Positions 21,201 through 28,246 of a stretch of 64,000 nt of DNA are shown piece after piece. The first letter of the stretch is position 1. Each line of letters opens with the position of its first letter. The stretch is from Kiritimatiellota bacterium (GTDB lineage Bacteria > Verrucomicrobiota > Lentisphaeria > Oligosphaerales > JAADHN01): the NCBI GenBank assembly GCA_013151865.1, contig JAADHN010000095.1, positions 1 to 64,000 on the forward strand, in the 5' to 3' direction. Position numbers and translations under genes: made by a program. The notes below the pieces were generated by a model, which saw only the letters and a list, made by a program, of their open reading frames with translations, was not told the DNA's origin and searched no databases.

Positions 21201-21603
21201 CGCAGCGGCCCACGAAGTGACCGTTCTCGTGGCCGAGGACGACGCCGCCGTACGGCGCGTCGTGGTCCGTGCGTTGAAGCGGCGGGGATTCAACGTCGTC
21301 GAGACCCGGGACGGCGCCGAGGCCATCGCCTACGTCGAAAAGACCGGTGACCCCATTGGCCTGCTCGTGACCGACGTGGTGATGCCGCGCGCCGGCGGCA
21401 AGGATGTTGCGGAAGCCGTGCACAAGCGTTTTCCCGCCGCCAGCATCATCTTCATGTCCGGATATACCGACGACGTGATCGAGCAACATGAAGCTTTCGG
21501 CCCGGACACCGCGTTTCTGCCGAAGCCGTTTCAGGTCCACGACTTGGTGACCACGGTCGAGAAGGCATTGGCGGGGCCCGGGTTGGGCAACGGCGCCGGT
21601 TGA
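18235..21603 (+). CDS. Hybrid sensor histidine kinase (PAS-GAF-GAF-PAS-HisKA-HATPase-REC)
   Basis: A 1122-residue kinase with no transmembrane segment, so cytoplasmic. Residues about 1-150 are an unassigned N-terminal region. About 180-265 is a PAS_3-like fold (VTYRWRHCSGDWVWLRENV ... DVTDREK). Two GAF-like regions follow, about 265-430 and 455-620, separated by a coiled coil (INAKLEERVRQRTFELEVLY). A second PAS-like segment spans about 625-720. The phosphoacceptor is His746 in AGGVAHDFNNLL. The ATPase domain has NLVVNARDAMP, SDTGVGM, FEPFFTTK and GTGLGLATV. A C-terminal receiver carries the phosphorylatable Asp1047 in VTDVVMP. HDFNNLL marks the HisKA subgroup common in orphan hybrid kinases. 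The gene lies four bases after the 117-aa gene and 43 bases before the 129-aa gene; no output domain is encoded nearby. Confidence 0.95.
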   Translation: MSDLSDLLQPVAVADDSSSLGQYSSNLSAGEPTVVRCTSEWRLLVPAAAVGHASTRLLVDLPLARVPTLPLRTPVAGAMEILDSSEGPGVLVLDGQAPVGWIPRSYLMAEVLACARAECRLQIELDQALRVADALVWRLPLPQGLEPAKVGDFLDRSGVELEGPAKAILGYDAVEFRNDPGLWHRNIHPDDFPAVKEHRRKVLKGAETVPVTYRWRHCSGDWVWLRENVHLIGPPDGPSAFLGFALDVTDREKCAAEESVLARIHEALAASPAAAVFDETIGRMLADVLGAEAVAVAFQRARGSLWRGRLLFVRPEAADTLQTLLRRLCGPEESDALPPELVRRAREAVESNRPLYSADLRESSAPADAAAADVGLCSALVQPLIVRDGFCGVLLAVSRRPDAFTASSRHILQTAAPALGASLQAQCLAQDLQEINAKLEERVRQRTFELEVLYDVAQRISTALNYDDLFRGIVSSLRRVLPHDLVITLVVSGDIRELLVYPRRMVPNEVRQKALQHLLRTYAHLRGEPLDLDSVRVVAAEERDWIEDPRQVERLESSFIVPLFCGPDRELVGLLLVAAEAPDAFTVEHVRLLNNVVLQASVSVERLRTLVAAHRRRLDSLVEGLPVGVALLRDDGSLRVHNPLALEYCGILAERADDGRIRSIGDISLDEICASAGRRTFETHKTVDGVPRIFQFLAGRATKEPDEKPAYVLVIRDITHERALEEEAALHDRLAAIGRLAGGVAHDFNNLLMVILGAADELETAIEPDSALCQDVQQIREAGQRAVSLTRQLLIFSRKQVEQPKILSLNDVVRNMEKMLRRVIREDIDLRIDLAPKLEKIKADPGHIEQVLMNLVVNARDAMPNGGVLTIATRDAEIDAEYVAAHPGARPGRYVLFTVSDTGVGMDEDTRRRAFEPFFTTKGEGEGTGLGLATVFGIVQGCNGYIWIDSTAGLGATFSIFFPVVDEPDEAPEKIESAVRKAAPGKQSAAAAHEVTVLVAEDDAAVRRVVVRALKRRGFNVVETRDGAEAIAYVEKTGDPIGLLVTDVVMPRAGGKDVAEAVHKRFPAASIIFMSGYTDDVIEQHEAFGPDTAFLPKPFQVHDLVTTVEKALAGPGLGNGAG

Positions 21604-21646
21604 AGCGGGGCCGTTCGCGGCGTTCAGCGACAGAGCGGTATGGAGT

Positions 21647-22036
21647 ATGGATACTCGGGAAGACATTCGAGAACTGATCCATAGCAGATCGCAGGAAGTC
21701 GAGACCCCGGACCAGGTGGTCCACGTATACAGGGATTTGTTCGAGACCGTTTGGCGGAGCACCGAACCGGTCCTGGGGAGCGTGACCACTGCGGCATTGA
21801 TGCAGAACGCCGTCGAGGCGGTGCGGGCGAGTCATCCCTTCGTCGAGGAGCTTCACGTCACCGGCAGCCGGATCCTTGTCGGGGAGGTCCGGGGGCTGGC
21901 GGCGCAGATGCAGCCGTCAGAGATTCGCGACGCCCTCGACGCCGTGATTGCCCGGTTCCTCGACAGTGTCGGGATGCTCACCGGAGATATTCTGGCGCGG
22001 CGCTTGGACGAAGTCCTCCGTCGCAAGTCCCATTGA
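21647..22036 (+). CDS. Unknown 129-aa, mostly helical protein, third gene of the kinase cassette
   Basis: ATG at 21647, 43 bases after the kinase stop, with GGAG only two bases upstream, so initiation may be weak or coupled. The sequence looks largely alpha-helical with a short beta segment in the middle (ELHVTGSRILVGEV). It has hallmarks of a compact domain: LGSVTTAALMQNAVEA, a central HPFVEELHV, and a C-terminal helix LDSVGMLTGDILARRL. No signal peptide or membrane segment is visible. I cannot name the family, although the general look resembles small accessory domains found with signal-transduction proteins. Its position suggests it acts with the hybrid kinase, perhaps as a partner or output module. 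Function is undetermined. Confidence 0.75.
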   Translation: MDTREDIRELIHSRSQEVETPDQVVHVYRDLFETVWRSTEPVLGSVTTAALMQNAVEAVRASHPFVEELHVTGSRILVGEVRGLAAQMQPSEIRDALDAVIARFLDSVGMLTGDILARRLDEVLRRKSH

Positions 22037-22479
22037 CGGCAAAACGGTCCCCGCCGGCAGCAGGCCGCGTCCGTCTTGCAACCTGGTGTTGGTGGAGTAT
22101 GTTATCGCCTTCGTGAGACCGAGAGCCATTGCGTACTCGATAATCGCCGGTTGGCGCCAGGCGGCGTCTTTCGTGCCCGCCAAGTTTGCCGTTATCGAGA
22201 CCAAATTCCTGCCACTGCCGGCCCCGACGGGCGGCCCCACGTTTTGTGGTCAGCAGGAAGCTGCTGATCTCCCGCCGTTTCGGGAAGTCCGCTGCCGTCC
22301 CGGCAGCCCGTAGCCGCGACTGGCCGCTGTCTGATACTGCATCCGTTGCCCTCGTGCGTCGGGTGCACCACGCCAGCGTAATCGTCTCTCCCTTCGCCTG
22401 CATCCCTGCCAGTGTCGGTGAACTTCCCTGAGATGGCAGAAACGTGCACACCCCATCCATGGGCGCACCAGGAGACTTG
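22037..22479. other. Non-coding leader region upstream of the DEAD-box helicase
   Basis: There is no credible gene in these 443 bases. A weak promoter-like pair, TTGCAA (22076-22081) and TATGTT (22098-22103) with a 16-base spacer, could give a long 5' leader of about 370 bases. Long leaders are known for some bacterial DEAD-box helicase genes that are cold-regulated, but nothing in the sequence proves that here. Confidence 0.4.
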
Positions 22480-23946
22480 ATGAGTTTCGAATCGTTCCGG
22501 CTGCAAGCAAGATTGAACAGCAACGTCCGCGGGCTCGGCTACCACACACCGACCCCGATTCAGACACAGGCCATCCCGCCGATTCAGCAGGGTCGCGACG
22601 TCATGGGGCTGGCGCAAACCGGCACCGGCAAGACAGCGGCATTCGCGTTGCCCATACTGGACCGTCTGATGACAGGCGGGCGAACAGGACATGTGCGTGC
22701 GCTCGTGATCGCGCCGACCCGGGAATTGGCAGAACAGATCCACGGTGATTTCGCCGACCTCGGGCGCGAAACCGGCTTGGGCGGAGTCACGTTATACGGC
22801 GGTGTGGGCATTGAACAGCAGATCAAGAGATTGCGTGCCGGCGCGGACGTGGTGATCGCCTGTCCGGGGCGCTTGCTCGATCACATCGGTCGCGGCACCG
22901 TCCAACTCGCGGGGGTGGAGGTTTTCGTCCTTGACGAGGCGGACCAGATGCTCGACATGGGCTTCTTGCCGGGTATTCGTGAAATCATTGGGTGCCTGCC
23001 TGCGAAACGCCAGAATCTGCTCTTTTCCGCCACCATGCCGCGTGAGATGCGGCGGTTGGCCGCCGAGGTGTTGCGGGACGCGGTCACCGTCCAGGTCGGC
23101 GACTGCGAGCCGGTCGGCACGGTGTCTCACTGCCTCTATCCGGTGACGCAACATCTCAAAACGAAACTACTGATGGCGCTTCTCGACCAAGTGGAGACCG
23201 AGTCCGTTCTGGTTTTTACCCGGACAAAGCATCGGGCCCGGCGCGTTGGCGAACAACTGCAAAAAGCCGGGTACAAAGCGACATCGCTGCAGGGAAACTT
23301 GTCGCAGAATCGACGTCGAGCCGCCATGGATGGGTTCCGCGACGGCCGGCACCGGATCCTGGTGGCGACCGACATTGCCGCGCGCGGCATCGACGTCAAC
23401 CGTATTTCACACGTTATCAACTACGACGTACCGGATACGGTGACTGCTTACACACACCGGATCGGCCGGACCGGTCGCGCCGCCAAGAGCGGCGACGCGC
23501 TGACTCTGGCGACCCAGGACGACCGTGCGATGATCCAGTCCATTGAGCGAATGCTGGGTGGGCCGATTCCGCGCCGCAATCTGGAAGAGTTCGATTATGG
23601 CGAGTGCGCCCCGCAACGTGCCCCGGGGCCCGGGCTCGGGCGTGAACGGGGCAGTCGACGGGGCAGTGGTAGTGGGACGTCGCGTTCGCAGGAGCGATTC
23701 CACCGTACCAGGGGCGTTCCCCCCGGCACTTCGACCCGAAAGCACTCCCGCCCCGGGGGGGCGTCGAGGGCGAGTGGGCCTGCAGGCCCCGGTTCCGGCG
23801 GTGTTTACACCCCGGTCAAGGAGCGTCCGATCACGTTGAGCAGTCACACCGGTCACGCCGTCGGTTCGAAATCGGGGGCGCGCTTCGGCAATTCCGGCGG
23901 GCGGCGCGGCGGCCGGGCCGTTTTTCCGAGCCGCCAACGCGGCTGA
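22480..23946 (+). CDS. DEAD-box RNA helicase, RhlE-like
   Basis: Starts at ATG 22480, preceded by AGGAG; an in-frame ATG at 22459 is less likely. The 488-residue product is an ATP-dependent RNA helicase for ribosome assembly or RNA turnover. The helicase core covers about residues 1-370. It has the Q motif (HTPTPIQTQAIPPI), motif I AQTGTGKT (Lys51), Ia PTRELAEQI, II DEAD, III SAT, V ATDIAARGID and VI HRIGRTGR. The last ~110 residues are a low-complexity tail rich in Gly, Arg, Ser and Pro, typical of RNA-binding extensions in RhlE and related helicases. The gene stands alone between two non-coding gaps. The family is certain; the exact subfamily (RhlE versus other small DEAD proteins) is inferred. 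Confidence 0.95.
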   Translation: MSFESFRLQARLNSNVRGLGYHTPTPIQTQAIPPIQQGRDVMGLAQTGTGKTAAFALPILDRLMTGGRTGHVRALVIAPTRELAEQIHGDFADLGRETGLGGVTLYGGVGIEQQIKRLRAGADVVIACPGRLLDHIGRGTVQLAGVEVFVLDEADQMLDMGFLPGIREIIGCLPAKRQNLLFSATMPREMRRLAAEVLRDAVTVQVGDCEPVGTVSHCLYPVTQHLKTKLLMALLDQVETESVLVFTRTKHRARRVGEQLQKAGYKATSLQGNLSQNRRRAAMDGFRDGRHRILVATDIAARGIDVNRISHVINYDVPDTVTAYTHRIGRTGRAAKSGDALTLATQDDRAMIQSIERMLGGPIPRRNLEEFDYGECAPQRAPGPGLGRERGSRRGSGSGTSRSQERFHRTRGVPPGTSTRKHSRPGGASRASGPAGPGSGGVYTPVKERPITLSSHTGHAVGSKSGARFGNSGGRRGGRAVFPSRQRG

Positions 23947-24025
23947 AGTTGGGCAAGGCGCAAGGCGGTTCTTCTTCCGCACGCGTTTCCCGGCTGCTGT
24001 TTTTCTAAATCAAACACCTTTGCTT

Positions 24026-24054
24026 TTTCCGGTCCGGCAGTTTAGCCTTATATT
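24026..24054 (+). promoter_or_regulatory. Candidate promoter for the permease-EIIA gene
   Basis: TATATT at 24049-24054 sits 17 bases after TTTCCG (24026-24031). The -10 is good and the -35 poor. The predicted leader to ATG 24373 is about 310 bases, unusually long. Assignment rests on sequence match alone. Confidence 0.3.
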
Positions 24055-24254
24055 TATGGGATGTCTGCTGCGGCAATGCATCTCGTACAATGAACGTCAT
24101 CGCCAATCGACGACCGGGACGGTGTTTCAACCCGGCCCCGTCCGTGGGGCGGCGCGGTGCCTGACTCCGCACTGGCGGTCCTCTCCCGTTTCGAGATTCG
24201 GGAGTAATTGGGGTTCGCTTCGGGCAACTTCTCGGACCGGTCCATGTCGAAAGG

Positions 24255-24272
24255 GGGACAGGGGGCTGTCCC
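24255..24272. repeat. Inverted repeat GGGACAG-N4-CTGTCCC
   Basis: A 7-bp perfect stem with a four-G loop about 100 bases upstream of the permease start. Similar GGGGACAG/CTGTCCC hairpins occur as dispersed intergenic repeats in several bacterial genomes, but only one copy is visible here. An operator is an alternative. Confidence 0.4.
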
Positions 24273-24372
24273 GAATTCCTCGGCTCTGCCGTGGTTGAGA
24301 CTTGTCCGGGCAGGTTCGGGCGGGGACCGCAGGCGCGCCGAGTGCGGCCATCAGCATCCATGGAATCAACCC

Positions 24373-26223
24373 ATGCCTTTGCGCAAGGAACTCGGCTTTC
24401 CAACGGTTTTCTGCATTGCCGTGGGGGCAATGATCAGTTCCGGGCTGTTCGTGTTGCCCGGAGTCCTGTTCGGCTTGGTGGGGTCGGGGGTGATCCTGGT
24501 GTACTTGGCGGCGTCGCTCCTGATGGCGCCCGCGGTCCTGACCAAAGCGGAATTGGTTTCCGCATTGCCCGAAGCCGGGGGCGATTACTATTTCATCGAC
24601 CGGAGCATTGGTCCGACTTCCGGCATGCTGGGCGGGACCGCGACCTGGGCGGAACTGTCGTTCAAGACGGCTTTTGCCCTCATCGGTTTGGCGGCGTCCT
24701 TCCGGCTTTTCTTTCCGGACCTCTCCTTGCTGCAGGTTCGTTTGATTGCCATCGGGGCCTGTGTGTTGTTCACCGTGTTGAACCTCTGCGGGACCCGTCA
24801 CGCAGGGCGCCTTCAGATTGTACTGGTGGTTTTCTTGTTGACGATACTGGGGGCGTACTCGATCGCGGGTCTGAGCGCCGGCGGGTTGGCCCGTCTCCAT
24901 CCGTTCCGTGAGTTTCGATTCGAGAACTTCTTCTTGGCTACGGCAATGGTCTTCATTGCATTCGCCGGCCTGACGCAGATCGCCAGTGTGGCCGAAGAGG
25001 TGAAGGACCCGGGGCACGTGCTTCCGCGGGGGATCCTGGCGGCGTGGTTCGTGGTGACGATCGTCTACCTGGTTTCGGTGGGCGCCACGGTGGCGGTCAC
25101 CCCCCCGGAACGGCTGGCGGGTTCGCTGACGCCCCTGGCGCTGGGGGCCGAGAGTCTTTGGGGGCAAGCCGGGCGGGTGCTGCTCTTGCTGGCCGCGGTC
25201 GCCGCGTTCGTGACAACGGCAAACGCCGGGATTCTGGCGGCGTCCCGAGTGCCGTTGGCCATGAGTCGCGATGGCTTGCTTCCGCCGTTCCTGAACCGGA
25301 TCAATGAACGGACCGGTGTGCCGCATTTCGCGGTACTGTTCACCTCGGGGTTTGTCTGCCTGTTGCTTCTTCTGGATATCGAGCTGTTTGTGAAAGCGGC
25401 CTCGGCCATGAAGATACTTCTGTTTGCCGTCACGATCGTGGCTCTCATCCTCATGCGGGAAAGTGGGTTGAGTAACTACCGGCCCATTTTCCGGTCCCCC
25501 GGTTATCCGTGGTTGCATGGGGCGGGTCTGATAGTGTACGTGTTGCTGTTGGCCGAGCTGGGCACGCTGCCGCTGGCATTGACGGCAGCCATTCTCGGGG
25601 GAGGACTGGCGTGGTACCGCCTGTATGCTTCCCGGCGGGTGCGGCGCGAGTCGGCCCTGGTCCATCTGGCCAAGCGGCTCGCCAACCGGGATTTTGCGAG
25701 GCATGACCTGGAGGCGGAACTGGCAGACGTCATACTGCGGCGGGACGCCCCGGACCAACACCGGTTTGATGTCTTGCTTCGGGCCTGTCCCATTCTGGAC
25801 CTGCCTGACGAGATGACGCTCGATGAGTTTTTTGATCTGGCGTCGTGCGAATTGAGCAACCACCTGGATGTCCCGGCATCCGAGATCCGCCGGCTTCTCT
25901 GGGAACGGGAGACGTCGGCCCCGACAGTGGTTCGGCCTGGATTGGCCGTGCCACACTTGATCAGTCCCGGCCGGAACCGCTTCAAGGTTCTCTTGGCTCG
26001 GTGCAAGGGCGGGATCCGGTTCTCCGATACGGCGCCGCCGGTTCATGCCGTCTTTTTGCTCGCGGGTACGGACGATGAACGGAGTTTCCATTTGCGTGCC
26101 CTGATGGCTGTGGCGGAAATCGTCCAGACGCCCGATTTCGACCGGCGGTGGCTCGATGCCCCGGACAGCGCTGCGCTTCGGCGATTGGTACTCGAACTGT
26201 GCCGTGCCAGCGTTCCGGCATGA
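24373..26223 (+). CDS. APC-family amino-acid permease fused to a PTS EIIA-like domain
   Basis: 616 residues from ATG 24373; the upstream extension does not resemble a permease and no strong Shine-Dalgarno decides the start. Residues about 1-425 form a polytopic membrane protein, probably 12 helices. The opening ELGFPTVFCIAVGAMISSG is the classic APC-superfamily TM1 with its broken GxMISSG motif. A later loop, ASVAEEVKDPGHVLPRG, is the conserved EE..P.+..P segment. Residues about 430-616 are a soluble domain resembling fructose/nitrogen-type PTS EIIA (PTS_EIIA_2): PGLAVPHLISPG places a candidate phospho-histidine at His528, with ALMAVAEIVQTPDF in the C-terminal half. The transporter probably moves amino acids with H+ or Na+. 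The EIIA part could couple uptake to PTS-Ntr phosphorylation. No EI or HPr gene is in the window. Confidence 0.9.
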   Translation: MPLRKELGFPTVFCIAVGAMISSGLFVLPGVLFGLVGSGVILVYLAASLLMAPAVLTKAELVSALPEAGGDYYFIDRSIGPTSGMLGGTATWAELSFKTAFALIGLAASFRLFFPDLSLLQVRLIAIGACVLFTVLNLCGTRHAGRLQIVLVVFLLTILGAYSIAGLSAGGLARLHPFREFRFENFFLATAMVFIAFAGLTQIASVAEEVKDPGHVLPRGILAAWFVVTIVYLVSVGATVAVTPPERLAGSLTPLALGAESLWGQAGRVLLLLAAVAAFVTTANAGILAASRVPLAMSRDGLLPPFLNRINERTGVPHFAVLFTSGFVCLLLLLDIELFVKAASAMKILLFAVTIVALILMRESGLSNYRPIFRSPGYPWLHGAGLIVYVLLLAELGTLPLALTAAILGGGLAWYRLYASRRVRRESALVHLAKRLANRDFARHDLEAELADVILRRDAPDQHRFDVLLRACPILDLPDEMTLDEFFDLASCELSNHLDVPASEIRRLLWERETSAPTVVRPGLAVPHLISPGRNRFKVLLARCKGGIRFSDTAPPVHAVFLLAGTDDERSFHLRALMAVAEIVQTPDFDRRWLDAPDSAALRRLVLELCRASVPA

Positions 26224-26495
26224 CGGATGTCGCCGGGACTGCGCCGCGCCTAGGCGCGCAACCTGCAGCCCGCTTCAGGTGAGTCAAACACAGAAGCGGC
26301 TTTGAAAGCGGGAAGACGGCCGTATAGTGGCCGCTTGTCGGATTGGGCTTGGGCGGCTACGTGTGGCCCGCGCACGCAGTACACGCCATCGTCCCGCGGC
26401 AAGCTCGAGGTCACGATGCGCGCCAGCCCCGTGCTCTCCCGTTCTTTCATTCGAATTCCCGAGACTTCTCGGACACCCATGAGAAAGGAAATCCC

Positions 26496-27776
26496 ATGAT
26501 TGCACGTGTCGCTTTTTCCGGTGCTGCTTTTCGAAAAAAGGCCCAAGCGACAGTCCTTGTCCTGGTGGCCGGATCTTCCCTGCTCCAGGCAGCAGAATGG
26601 TCGCAATTCCTCGGGCCGGACCGGAACGGCATCGCGCCGGAGAGTCCGAAGTTGGCGCGTCGGTGGCCGGTGACCGGCCCTCCGGTGGTTTGGAAAGTCT
26701 CGCTGGGGGTGGGGTTCGGCGGTCCCGCTATTCGGGATGGCCGGGTGCTCATGCTGGACCGGGAGAAAGGCGTTCGAGACATTCTCCGCTGTCTTGACTT
26801 CAAGACGGGGCAGGAGCTCTGGCGTCATGCGTACGACGCTCCTGGAACACTATCTTTTCCGGGCAGTCGGTCGACTCCGGCCAGCGATGGGAAGCTGGTA
26901 TACAGCATCGGACCATTCGGCCATATTCTGGCCGTGACCCTGGCGGAAGGTCGGCCGGTGTGGCAGAGCCACATGGTTCAGGACTGGCAGGCCAAACGGC
27001 CGCATTGGGGGTTTTCGCAGTCGCCCTTGATCCTGGGCGATCTCCTGATCGTGGCGCCGTGGGGCAGAAAAGCGGCCGTGGCAGCTTATGACAAGGCCAC
27101 GGGCAAGGTTCGCTGGACCACTCCCAACCCCGAACAGATCGGCCAGGATTACTCTTCGCCTGTCGCCATGACGCTGAACGGACGTCGGATGGTCGTCGCC
27201 GGTGGGCGCAAGGGACGTACGATCGGGGTCGACTCGGAAACCGGGGAAAAGCTCTGGGACTTCGCGGGCTACTCCTGTCGACTGCACATTCCCACTCCCA
27301 CCATTCTCGGGGATGGGCGCATCCTGCTCACGGGCGGCTACAAAGCGGGGTCAGTCATGTTCAAGGTCGAACTTCGCGATGGGCGTTACGCGACCCGTGT
27401 GCTTTGGGAGGGCAAGACCCTGGGAAGCAAGATCCCGCAACCCTTGGTTTATGAAGGTCACATCTACGCCAACAGCAGCGACAACGGAGCCGGATTGGCT
27501 TGTTTTACTTTGGGCGGCAAAGAAATATGGCGGACGGGCCGCAACCCTTGGTTCGACATGGGCGACGTCCTGATTGCCGGTGGACTTCTGTTCGCGGTCA
27601 ACGGCAAGAACGGTCAATTGGTCATGGTCCGTCCCGCACCGGACGGGTACCACGAACTGGGACGGGCTTCTCTGCTGCGGGGGCCGCAGGTCTGGGCGCC
27701 CATGGCTTTCGCCGACGGCCTGTTGCTTTTGCGCGACCAACACACGATGCTGTGTGTGGATCTGCGACAGAAATGA
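26496..27776 (+). CDS. Exported PQQ-like (outer-membrane-protein-assembly-type) beta-propeller
   Basis: ATG 26496 follows AAAGGA at good spacing and opens a signal peptide (MIARVAFSGAAFRKKAQATVLVLVAGSSLLQA). The 426-residue product begins with EWSQFLGPDRNGI, the hallmark of PQQ-like/BamB-like propellers that are very abundant in Planctomycetota and related phyla. Blade repeats include LDFKTGQELWRHAY, YDKATGKVRWTT and VDSETGEKLWDF. Such proteins usually do not bind PQQ; they act as extracytoplasmic binding or scaffold proteins. It precedes two further exported proteins on the same strand, but the 470-base gap downstream argues against tight cotranscription. Substrate unknown. Confidence 0.9.
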   Translation: MIARVAFSGAAFRKKAQATVLVLVAGSSLLQAAEWSQFLGPDRNGIAPESPKLARRWPVTGPPVVWKVSLGVGFGGPAIRDGRVLMLDREKGVRDILRCLDFKTGQELWRHAYDAPGTLSFPGSRSTPASDGKLVYSIGPFGHILAVTLAEGRPVWQSHMVQDWQAKRPHWGFSQSPLILGDLLIVAPWGRKAAVAAYDKATGKVRWTTPNPEQIGQDYSSPVAMTLNGRRMVVAGGRKGRTIGVDSETGEKLWDFAGYSCRLHIPTPTILGDGRILLTGGYKAGSVMFKVELRDGRYATRVLWEGKTLGSKIPQPLVYEGHIYANSSDNGAGLACFTLGGKEIWRTGRNPWFDMGDVLIAGGLLFAVNGKNGQLVMVRPAPDGYHELGRASLLRGPQVWAPMAFADGLLLLRDQHTMLCVDLRQK

Positions 27777-28246
27777 CACGGGGTTCGGGAGGAGATTTCC
27801 GCTGAGATGCCGACCGGCTGGGCCCCGGCCGGAGCGCGGGCGAAAAGGTGGTCCCGGCCCGGTTGTCCGTGCGGTCCTCGAGCCCTTCCATGACATAACG
27901 TCGCCTTCGGATTGCGAACTCGTCTCCGACGCAGAAACCAGGGGGGAGGGCGGCTGGAACAAGGCGTACGCCGTCTGCTGCGATGACGTATCTCGACCGC
28001 CTCGGGTGCACGGCTGCAGTCTGCACACAAGAGCGGTGTTACAACACGGTCCCGTCCGGAGGTCGCCGGAGTGCCCCGAACTCATGCAGGCTGTGTTTTC
28101 TCGCGACGAAGATCTTGAATGACTGATCGTCTCGAAATAATCTGCAACGCACGCCAGCCCCCCACATTCCGCGACATTTCCCGGACCATTCTGAGACGTT
28201 TTTTGCAATCGGGTTGGGGGTCGGGTCGGACAGGACGGGTTCGAAA
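27777..28246. other. Non-coding region upstream of the sortilin-like gene
   Basis: No supportable gene in 470 bases. A promoter-like pair, TTGAAT (28115-28120) and AATAAT (28136-28141), has a short 15-base spacer and would give a leader of about 100 bases. This is weak evidence. Confidence 0.35.

Larger units (their letters stand above)
23947..24372. other. Non-coding region between helicase and permease
   Basis: These 426 bases hold the promoter candidate at 24026-24054 and the inverted repeat at 24255-24272, listed separately. A short open frame beginning at ATG 24057 (MGCLLRQCISYN...) lacks a ribosome-binding site and any recognisable feature, so I do not call it a gene. Confidence 0.5.

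Noticed and set aside
24127-26091. 654-codon minus-strand open frame over the permease
   Set aside because: Shadow of the APC-EIIA gene; Gln/Arg/His-rich and no motif.
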